From: Bacteroides faecichinchillae JCM 17102
GTDB lineage: Bacteria > Bacteroidota > Bacteroidia > Bacteroidales > Bacteroidaceae
DNA: 64,000 nt
Reading direction: 5' to 3'
Assembly: GCF_000614145.1 (NCBI RefSeq)
Contig: NZ_BAKK01000004.1
Coordinates: 1-64,000, forward strand
A program made the translations under genes and the position numbers. Positions 57,172-64,000 of the stretch are shown here, piece by piece (position 1 is the stretch's first letter; every line of letters begins with the position of its first letter). The notes beneath the pieces were generated by a model that was given only the letters and a program-made list of their open reading frames with translations, ran no database searches and was not told the DNA's origin.

Positions 57172-58620
57172 TTATTGCCGGCGTTTCTGCTCTTCATCTG
57201 GCAAATCAAACTGATAATTCGATATCTTAATTTCCATATCATCCAAACTAGGATTGTACAATCGGCGAAGTGTAGTAATTCCCTTACGTTTGTAATACCA
57301 GAACAACTGCCCTTCTCCTATAAACTCTCGTACATATTCATCTTCAATATAAGCATCCAATCCTACAGTTGAATGCAACTGAGATATCTTTCTTGCAGCA
57401 CGAAGTTCATCCAGACGTTGTACCTTCCGGTCACACTCCGCTGCAATCAAATACATTTCTGAGATTCTCACTATCGGCATAAGATTGGCATATTCATAAC
57501 CTAAATCCGCTACTTCACCGTACTTCACAAAAAAGCGGCCGTCATTTGCTTCGATATCACGCATCGATTGCCACTGGCAAGTACGAAGGTCACCTTCTTC
57601 ATCATATAATTGAGCAGCTCCCGCATCAGTCATCTTCAAGACATTTTTCGGTTCTAATTTGTTAGAGAATAACTTATCAAATGTGTCTGTCAGTCGCTTA
57701 GAGTTATACAATCCAAATAAAATTTCGGGTGAAAATATACGGTTCTCAGAACTTTGGCTCACAGCTCCCGAAGCAGCTTGCCCATTTACTTGCTCGCGGG
57801 TTGCAAAAGGAAAGAACTTTGCAGCCTCATCAATCACCTGATTCGCATATATACCTGCATTCTCGGTATCATCGATATAAAGATATACGCGCGCCATCAA
57901 AGCTTTCACTGCAAAGTAATTCAATCGCTGCCCTCTATAACGGTACCTATTATCTCCTTTATCATTAATCACATTGCCTTCTGTTATGACTGGATCAAAT
58001 CCTGTCAACAAGTCCAATGCATCTTTCAGGTCATTCAAAATATATTCAGCAATCGTTGTAGCAGCAAGCAAGGGTTTCACCTCTTTTTCTGTATCATTAC
58101 TATAAGGTATACACTCTTTACCAGGTTCATATTTATAAACAGGACCGAAAATACGGAGCATTTCAAAATGAAGCATTGCTCTCAATGCCAAAGTTTCACC
58201 TTTTATTAAATGATAACCTTTTTCGGACAACACAACTCGGTTTGTCTCGCAATGTTCCAAGATTGTATTCAGATTTCCTATCATTGCATATGCCTGAGTC
58301 CAAATATCTTTCACTGCATCTTTCGTTGTCTGATAATCAAAATTTGTCAAATTGCGATAGACATGAGTATTCAGCGGTTTAGAGGTATCATAATACTGAG
58401 CCAGAATATCAAAAGTACTTGTTGTTAATTTCTGACCGTAAAGATTAGTATTCAATAATCCGATATATACCCCATTCAGTGCTGTATTAAAACCTTCTTC
58501 ATTACTAAACAAAGCATCTTCCATAATCCGGTCTTCCGAATCAGTCCTCAACCATTCTTTACAGGACGAAGTACCAAGTAAAAGAAGAAAAAAAGAAAAT
58601 ATAATTGCATATTGTTTCAT
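57172..58620 (-). CDS. SusD/RagB-like nutrient-binding lipoprotein
   Basis: 482 residues. The lipobox is LLGTSSC, then KEWLRTDSEDRIMEDALFSNEE. The N-terminal TPR-type helices and conserved segments (ALNGVYIGLLNTNLYGQKLT; GETLALRAMLHFEMLRIFG; LNYFAVKALMARVYLYIDD) match SusD/RagB. The C-terminal MPIVRISEMYLIAAECDRK is standard. It works as the lid of the SusC transporter 14 nt upstream. No carbohydrate ligand residues can be named. Confidence 0.93.
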   Translation of the reverse strand: MKQYAIIFSFFLLLLGTSSCKEWLRTDSEDRIMEDALFSNEEGFNTALNGVYIGLLNTNLYGQKLTTSTFDILAQYYDTSKPLNTHVYRNLTNFDYQTTKDAVKDIWTQAYAMIGNLNTILEHCETNRVVLSEKGYHLIKGETLALRAMLHFEMLRIFGPVYKYEPGKECIPYSNDTEKEVKPLLAATTIAEYILNDLKDALDLLTGFDPVITEGNVINDKGDNRYRYRGQRLNYFAVKALMARVYLYIDDTENAGIYANQVIDEAAKFFPFATREQVNGQAASGAVSQSSENRIFSPEILFGLYNSKRLTDTFDKLFSNKLEPKNVLKMTDAGAAQLYDEEGDLRTCQWQSMRDIEANDGRFFVKYGEVADLGYEYANLMPIVRISEMYLIAAECDRKVQRLDELRAARKISQLHSTVGLDAYIEDEYVREFIGEGQLFWYYKRKGITTLRRLYNPSLDDMEIKISNYQFDLPDEEQKRRQ

Positions 58621-58634
58621 AATCCTGTTCTTTT

Positions 58635-61600
58635 TTAGAATCTAATATCTACTGACAATGACACACTTCTGGAAAAAGGATACTCAAGCCCTCGCTCTTC
58701 CTTGAAAGAAGCAAGCCGGAATATATCGTTCATATACAATCGAATAGAAGCACCTGATGCTCTAATACTACGTAACCATTTCGCAGCAGTTTCGTATCCC
58801 AGACTAATTGATTCACCGCTAATCACATTATCATTCACTACAAAACGGGATGACATAGGTGTACTTTCAAAGTTGTCAATAGCTTTAAACCGAGCTACAT
58901 CTCCTGGTTCTTTCCAGCGGTCATACAATGCACGCTTATCCAGATTATAATACATGCCGTCTTCCGTAATATTTTCCACCTTATTATATAAAGCAGAAGC
59001 AAATACCTTTCTTCCCAACACATAACGCAAATTGATACTGGCAGAAAATTGCTTATAATACATGGATACTCCGAATACTCCCTCCAACTTACTGGCGGTA
59101 GATCCTACAACTACTTCATCATTCGCGTCGTATTGGAAAGTATATGTACCATCTTTCTTTATAAATATCTCCCGTCCGGTAGCCGGGTCAATTCCTGCCG
59201 AACGGACTGCCCAAATATCATCAGGACTACCTCCATCATAATAACGACGATATGAATTACCACTACCCTTCTCATTCATAAAATCAAGTTTATCACCTAT
59301 ATTACGATATTCGGTTGTACCATGACGAAAGTTTAAATTCAAATTCAAACGCATATCACTACGTTTTATGGCATTGAACATTACACTTCCATTAAATCCT
59401 TTGGATACCTGACCGCCAAAATTGGTATAAATATTACTAAGACCTACAGAAGGAGGCATCGCAACAGAAACCAGCAACGGGTCTGTCACTTTATGATAAT
59501 AATCTCCTGATAAACGTAAGCGGCTATCAAAGAATTCAAAGTCAAGACCAAAGTTCTTATCGATTGTTTTCTGCCAAGCTAAATTCCTATTGGCAAACTT
59601 TTCAATAATAGCACTTGTTCCAAAATGGTTGGTATAATCTGAATTATAGATATAAGTACCCGAAGAAAGATAAGCATCAAAATTCTGATTACCCGGATTA
59701 CCGATAGAAAAACGAAGTTTCAACAAATCAACCCATTCGGCACGGAACCAACGTTCGTTATTAATATTCCATCCCAAACCAATGGCCCATGTACCTGTAA
59801 ACATTTTCTGTGCTCCAAATACTGAGGAACCATCCCAACGCAAATTGGCATCCAGCATATATCGGTTACGAAATGAATAATTACCATTCATATAAAAACT
59901 GGTCGAACGACTGACCGTATTACGATATGTTGGTTTATCTCCTTGATTAAAACCAGCCGAGAACTGTGGATTCTGGTGTAAATCACTAGTAAATCCTGAT
60001 ACCATAAAGCCATTTTCTTGTGTTTGTTTCTGACTGAAGGTCCAACCACCGACAAGGTTTACTAAATGTACATCCTTAAATACTTTACCATATGTCAATG
60101 TAAAATCACCGTTATAAGAGAAGTTATCATTATCCTCACGACTATAAGTTCCTTTACGAGTTTCACTCAAAAAATCAGGATGACTGGGTGACTTGAACAT
60201 CTCATTTTTAGCAATACTTTTATTAACTCCTATCCTACTACGTAATTGAAAAGCATCCCAAAAACGCCATACAACACTGAAATTATTTCTCAACGTCATT
60301 TCAGCAGTCTTGTTAGTATTGACAATATTATATAGATAAAGGGGATTATAAATGGTATTCTTAGCAATATCCATAGATTCCAATAACTCAGGAACCGTGC
60401 CGTCATCATTATATTTACGATAATAAGGATTCGCTTGTGCAAAATAGGAGAAATCTACAGGTTCACGATCCCAATTAGTTACATCAATATTAAAATCATT
60501 CGTGAAAATCAATGATTTAGCCCGGTAACTTAATTTGAGATTACCACTCATCGTTTCTCTATCCGAGCCTTTCATCACACCATCTTCATTACTATAAGAA
60601 ACTCCCACACCATACACCATAGCCTCATCACCGCCATCAATGTATAAATTATGAGAATGATTCAAAACAGCCCGCAAAGGTTCAGATAACCAATAAGTAT
60701 CCACCCCACGTCTAACCTCCTTCAAACGACTATAATATTGTGCATCCAACTCATCTTGGCTATCATAAATTGTCTTTGCTGTATAGCGTCCTGCCAACCG
60801 TTCGAATTCCAGCTTCTCGGAAGCATTCATAAGATTATAATCCGTCAAGTCAGGTGTTTGATAAGTAAAGTTCCCCGAATATGAGACACGCAGACGTCCC
60901 GGTTCAGGTCGTACGGTTTCTACAACTATAACTCCATTAGCGGATTTAGAGCCATATATAGCAGTAGAAGCAGCATCTTTCAACACTGTAACACTGGCAA
61001 TACGGTCAATCGGAAGTTTCATTATGTCATCAATATCCACTTCTACTCCGTCCAAGATAAATAAAGGTTGATTGGCAGTATTATCATAGTCGGAAGACAA
61101 TTCTCCCACAATACTGGTTTTTCCACGTATTTCCATGTCCGGCATACGGTTCGGGTCCGAGCCCCAACTAGTATTTTCAATAACATTTAAAGCCGGTTCA
61201 AGCGTTTTTAAACTCTGAATCAGATTCTTTGTTCCAATCTTCTTCAAATCATCTTTAGAATAAGTAGTAGCCGAACCGGTAAAACTATTCTTCTTACGTA
61301 CGTATATTCCTGTCACAACTACATCTTGAACTTCTGTAACTTTCTCTTGGAGAATTACAAGTACAGATTTTTGTCCGGTATAAGTAATTTCCTTCCCTTC
61401 CATTCCAATACAAGAAATCAGAATAGTTTGTTTACCTGCAGGAATATTTTTCAGAACAAAATTGCCATACAGATCGGTTGCAGCACCAATTTGCATAGCT
61501 CCTTTTACATAAACCGTCGCTCCCGGCAACGGTTCACCAGAGGCTTCTTTAACAACCCCCATTAATGTGCGCTCATGTACTTGTTTATCTTCTTTCTTTT

Positions 61601-61682
61601 TTGCACTATTGTCTTGGGCAAACATAGAAGCAGTCACAAACATAACCACACACAATAAATTTACAACTCTCAACATGTACAA
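58635..61682 (-). CDS. SusC/RagA-type TonB-dependent transporter
   Basis: 1015 residues. The signal peptide ends at MFAQDNSAKK. The CarboxypepD_reg-like domain spans about residues 38-112 (MGVVKEASGEPLPGATVYVKG, LYGNFVLKNIPAGKQT), then the TonB-box-containing linker EVQDVVVTGIYVRK, the plug (about 115-235; DMEIRGKTSI, LDGVEVDIDDIMKLPIDRIA, VLKDAASTAIYGSKSANGVI) and a 22-strand barrel ending in DIRF. It imports an oligomeric nutrient; the metalloprotease in the operon favours peptides, like RagAB. It heads the operon and is divergent from the phosphatase gene. Confidence 0.93.
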   Translation of the reverse strand: MYMLRVVNLLCVVMFVTASMFAQDNSAKKKEDKQVHERTLMGVVKEASGEPLPGATVYVKGAMQIGAATDLYGNFVLKNIPAGKQTILISCIGMEGKEITYTGQKSVLVILQEKVTEVQDVVVTGIYVRKKNSFTGSATTYSKDDLKKIGTKNLIQSLKTLEPALNVIENTSWGSDPNRMPDMEIRGKTSIVGELSSDYDNTANQPLFILDGVEVDIDDIMKLPIDRIASVTVLKDAASTAIYGSKSANGVIVVETVRPEPGRLRVSYSGNFTYQTPDLTDYNLMNASEKLEFERLAGRYTAKTIYDSQDELDAQYYSRLKEVRRGVDTYWLSEPLRAVLNHSHNLYIDGGDEAMVYGVGVSYSNEDGVMKGSDRETMSGNLKLSYRAKSLIFTNDFNIDVTNWDREPVDFSYFAQANPYYRKYNDDGTVPELLESMDIAKNTIYNPLYLYNIVNTNKTAEMTLRNNFSVVWRFWDAFQLRSRIGVNKSIAKNEMFKSPSHPDFLSETRKGTYSREDNDNFSYNGDFTLTYGKVFKDVHLVNLVGGWTFSQKQTQENGFMVSGFTSDLHQNPQFSAGFNQGDKPTYRNTVSRSTSFYMNGNYSFRNRYMLDANLRWDGSSVFGAQKMFTGTWAIGLGWNINNERWFRAEWVDLLKLRFSIGNPGNQNFDAYLSSGTYIYNSDYTNHFGTSAIIEKFANRNLAWQKTIDKNFGLDFEFFDSRLRLSGDYYHKVTDPLLVSVAMPPSVGLSNIYTNFGGQVSKGFNGSVMFNAIKRSDMRLNLNLNFRHGTTEYRNIGDKLDFMNEKGSGNSYRRYYDGGSPDDIWAVRSAGIDPATGREIFIKKDGTYTFQYDANDEVVVGSTASKLEGVFGVSMYYKQFSASINLRYVLGRKVFASALYNKVENITEDGMYYNLDKRALYDRWKEPGDVARFKAIDNFESTPMSSRFVVNDNVISGESISLGYETAAKWLRSIRASGASIRLYMNDIFRLASFKEERGLEYPFSRSVSLSVDIRF

Positions 61683-61806
61683 CTCTCTTCTAAATTAATG
61701 GTCTTATTTTCATTCTATTTCTCCTTAATAGTAAACTCAACTCTTTAAGTTTATATTTCTTTTACACATAGAGCATTATCTAACGTTTTATTCAATAAAA
61801 AGCGCA

Positions 61807-61836
61807 TAAAGATACTTATTCTGATATAAAAAGCAA
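61807..61836 (-). promoter_or_regulatory. Candidate susC promoter
   Basis: On the minus strand TTG (61834-61836) precedes TATCTTTA (61807-61814) by 19 nt. The box differs from TAnnTTTG in the last base. Confidence 0.45.
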
Positions 61837-61931
61837 AAAAAACAGCAAAAAAACCAAAAATAAGTATATAAAATACCTAGAAGTAGTGATTTTATTCACA
61901 GAATATTCATATCCTATTTTTCTTTTTTCAC

Positions 61932-61939
61932 TATTTTTG
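61932..61939 (+). promoter_or_regulatory. Alkaline phosphatase -7 box
   Basis: TATTTTTG matches TAnnTTTG, 31 nt before the ATG at 61971. Confidence 0.5.
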
Positions 61940-61970
61940 CACAATCACTAACTCAATATTAATATTCAAA

Positions 61971-63371
61971 ATGAAAAAGCTAATCTATACGTTATTTTTC
62001 GTACTCATTTCCGTTGTAGCTAACGGACAAGCTAAATACGTATTCTATTTCATCGGGGATGGAATGGGAGTCAATCAAGTAAATGGTACTGAAATGTATT
62101 ATGCGGAATTACAAAATGGACGAATCGGCGTTGAGCCATTGTTATTCACCCAATTTCCAGTAGCGACTATGGCTACTACCTTTTCTGCAACCAACTCGGT
62201 GACAGATTCTGCTGCTGCGGGTACAGCTCTATCCACCGGTAAAAAGACTTATAACAATGCTATTTCTGTAGGAGAAGATAAAAAGCCGATGGAAACTATA
62301 GCCGAGAAAGCCAAAAAAGCTGGAAAAAAAGTAGGGATAGCTACTTCCGTTAGCGTGGACCATGCAACTCCGGCTGCATTTTATGCACACCAGCCTAATA
62401 GAAATATGTATTATGAGATAGCCTTAGATCTCCCTAAAGCTAACTTCGATTTTTATGCAGGAGGTGGCTTCCTGAAACCGACAAAAACTCATGATAAGAA
62501 AGATGCGCCTAGTATCTTCCCTATTTTCGAAGAAGCAGGATATACCGTAGCACGCGGTTATAATGATTACAAAGCCAAAGCGGATAAAGCTCAAAAAATG
62601 ATTCTGATACAAGAAGAGGGTAAAAATCCGGGCTGTTTACCTTACGCTATTGATCAAGAGGAAGATGACCTGACATTAGCACAAATAACAGAAAGTGCAA
62701 TTGACTTCTTGAAGAAAGGAAAAGACAAAGGATTCTTCCTTATGGTTGAAGGAGGAAAAATTGACTGGGCTACGCACGGTAATGATGCAGCAACAGTATT
62801 CAATGAAATAAAAGATATGGATGCAGCTGTGAAAGTGGCCTATGAATTTTACAAGAAACATCCGAAAGAAACCCTGATTGTTATTACTGCAGACCACGAG
62901 ACAGGTGGAATCGTATTAGGAAGCGGAAGATATGACTTGAATCTGAAAGCTCTTCAGTACCAGAAAAAGTCTACGGATGGACTTTCAAAACGTATCAGCG
63001 AACTGAGAAAGTCAAAAAACAATAAGGTAACTTGGGAAGAAATGAAAGAATTTCTTGGTCAAGAAATGGGATTCTGGAAAGAAGTACCCATTTCATGGAA
63101 ACAAGAAAGAGAACTGCGTGATGAGTTCGAAGAGTCATTCGTAAAGAATAAAGTAGTATTTGCAGAAAGTATGTATTCAAAAAGCGAACCAATAGCTGCT
63201 CGTGCTAAGGAGATAATAAATGATATTGCTATGATAAATTGGGCAAACGGCGGACATTCTGCCGGGTATGTTCCAGTATTTGTTATTGGTGCTGGTTCTC
63301 ATTTGTTCGGTAACAAAATCGACAATACAGAAATACCTCAAAGAATAGCCAAAGCGGCAGGATATAAATAA
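61971..63371 (+). CDS. Alkaline phosphatase
   Basis: 466 residues. The signal peptide ends at VVANGQAK. Asp30 in GDGMGVNQ is a metal ligand. The nucleophile is Ser80 in NSVTDSAAAGTALSTGKKTY, and TADHETGG near residue 306 gives further ligands. These match the PhoA-like family. The protein should act in the periplasm to release phosphate. It is divergent from susC and convergent with the regulator at 63441. No pho box is recognised. Confidence 0.93.
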   Translation: MKKLIYTLFFVLISVVANGQAKYVFYFIGDGMGVNQVNGTEMYYAELQNGRIGVEPLLFTQFPVATMATTFSATNSVTDSAAAGTALSTGKKTYNNAISVGEDKKPMETIAEKAKKAGKKVGIATSVSVDHATPAAFYAHQPNRNMYYEIALDLPKANFDFYAGGGFLKPTKTHDKKDAPSIFPIFEEAGYTVARGYNDYKAKADKAQKMILIQEEGKNPGCLPYAIDQEEDDLTLAQITESAIDFLKKGKDKGFFLMVEGGKIDWATHGNDAATVFNEIKDMDAAVKVAYEFYKKHPKETLIVITADHETGGIVLGSGRYDLNLKALQYQKKSTDGLSKRISELRKSKNNKVTWEEMKEFLGQEMGFWKEVPISWKQERELRDEFEESFVKNKVVFAESMYSKSEPIAARAKEIINDIAMINWANGGHSAGYVPVFVIGAGSHLFGNKIDNTEIPQRIAKAAGYK

Positions 63372-63394
63372 TAAAAATTATATCAATCATGAAT

Positions 63395-63436
63395 ATGCCA
63401 ATTACTACACGATTTATATCTGTAAGTAATTGGCAT
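63395..63436. terminator. Bidirectional terminator after the phosphatase gene
   Basis: Arms ATGCCAATTACT (63395-63406) and AGTAATTGGCAT (63425-63436) pair fully; GTTTTTATAA follows on the plus strand. Confidence 0.7.
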
Positions 63437-63440
63437 GTTT

Positions 63441-64000
63441 TTATAAATTCATAACATCTTGTTCGAATTGCTCTTTGTCTCCGACAGCTTTATTACGCAT
63501 CCTGCTACGATAATTGTAGATAGTTGCTAAAGAATAACCCAAGAAATGTGCAATTCGATTACTATCTACTACTCCCAGACGGATAAGAGCAAAAATACGG
63601 AGTTCGGTGGTCAATAATTCATCCGATTTGGGATATACCCTTCCTTCTTCTACTAATAATTTATTAAAGGAAGAAATAAAGTTTGGGAACAGCTTCAGAA
63701 ATGCCTTATCGAATTCATTATAAAATTCACTCCGTTCATCCCGTATAAACTGCTCGGACTTAATCGCTTTAAACAAATCTTCTACGCGGGATGCCATTGC
63801 CAACTTTGCTAACGAACGACGGTAAGCTTCCAGTTTATCCAGATAGTTCACACATCTATCCAAATAACGGGCAATATATACTTCTTTTATTTTACCAGTC
63901 TGTTCCAGTTCTTTATTCACCACTAACATTTGTTCGTTTGCCAAACTCAGGTCACGACGCATAGCAGACAGTTTTCTCATCCAACGATACAAGAAGAAAA
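63441..64000 (-). CDS. DUF6377-type membrane regulator (start outside window)
   Basis: The N-terminus lies beyond 64000. The visible part starts with the end of a hydrophobic helix ([10 protein letters not shown]), then a coiled-coil stretch ([40 protein letters not shown]). The C-terminus carries a LuxR-like helix-turn-helix: [42 protein letters not shown] (core [16 protein letters not shown]). This form is typical of Bacteroides DUF6377 regulators, which likely sense an extracellular signal. It converges on the phosphatase gene and may control the SusC/D operon; this is inference. Confidence 0.8.
   Translation of the reverse strand, partial: FFLYRWMRKLSAMRRDLSLANEQMLVVNKELEQTGKIKEVYIARYLDRCVNYLDKLEAYRRSLAKLAMASRVEDLFKAIKSEQFIRDERSEFYNEFDKAFLKLFPNFISSFNKLLVEEGRVYPKSDELLTTELRIFALIRLGVVDSNRIAHFLGYSLATIYNYRSRMRNKAVGDKEQFEQDVMNL

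Larger units (their letters stand above)
61683..61970. other. Divergent spacer between susC and the phosphatase gene
   Basis: AT-rich, 288 nt, holding the two promoters listed. I see no other structure; a tract of A-runs at 61832-61860 lies between them. Confidence 0.5.

Noticed and set aside
1..64000. CRISPR array
   Set aside because: No regularly spaced direct repeats were seen. The tandem repeats at 12123 and 22394 are too short and too few.
1..64000. FMN, cobalamin or TPP riboswitches in leaders
   Set aside because: The leaders of ribD, susC and argF' are short and show none of the conserved riboswitch cores.

Overview
The window is chromosomal DNA from a Bacteroides species, most likely close to B. 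thetaiotaomicron or B. ovatus. The evidence is TAnnTTTG-type -7 promoter boxes (some with a TTG at -33), many SPII lipoproteins, a SusC/SusD pair, a succinyl-type arginine pathway, paired Skp-like chaperones behind BamA, and gene order (rhamnose genes, arginine genes, BamA operon, rpmH/efp) familiar from that group. The species assignment is inference.

Layout. 1-5.9 kb: a minus-strand L-rhamnose operon (rhaB-rhaA-rhaT-rhaD-fucO) with an AraC-type operator candidate upstream. 6.2-11.5 kb: a divergent arginine/proline cluster (argR, an N-acyltransferase, argG, argC, argD, proC). 11.5-14.3 kb: a HTH-cupin regulator, an acyl-CoA synthetase and a small DUF2007 protein. 14.4-22.4 kb: an accessory region with a dispersed 0.4-kb repeat, three PCMD-type lipoproteins, an outer-membrane barrel and a dead tyrosine integrase next to tRNA-Leu and tRNA-Gly. 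22.8-26.7 kb: prmC-recX-pyrE-SRPBCC-argH (minus strand). 26.8-34.9 kb: ribD, then a lipoprotein-uppS-bamA-skp-skp-murI envelope cluster. 35-43.3 kb: aminotransferase, proB, a YitT-like protein, the second copy of the 0.4-kb repeat, lemA, a DUF3137 protein, proA and argF'. 43.4-48.4 kb: a minus-strand run of PASTA protein-rluD-ddl-acyltransferase-two lipoproteins. 48.9-51 kb: rpmH and efp (divergent), a lipoprotein and a PepSY-type membrane protein. 51-61.7 kb: a six-gene SusC/D-type operon with a zinc metalloprotease and no glycoside hydrolase. 62-64 kb: an alkaline phosphatase and the end of a membrane-bound regulator.

Functionally, the arginine and proline genes are spread over 36 kb and account for most of both pathways: argC, argD, argF', argG, argH and the probable acyltransferase, plus proA, proB and proC. 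ArgF' carries proline at residue 90, the residue that marks N-succinylornithine rather than N-acetylornithine carbamoyltransferases.

The most important caution is sequence quality. Twelve reading frames are broken by thirteen single-base losses: rhaT, rhaA, argD, the acyl-CoA synthetase, the integrase, argH (two), pyrE, the DUF6242-like lipoprotein, proB, the yitT-like gene, a NigD-like lipoprotein and the PKD-like lipoprotein. A further case is possible in a small ORF after the yitT-like gene. No single-base insertion was found. Restoring the lost bases makes every span divisible by three and rejoins recognisable protein families. This fits consensus deletion errors far better than real gene decay, so these genes are annotated over their full span. 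The integrase also carries an in-frame amber codon and lacks its catalytic C-terminus, so it is a real pseudogene.
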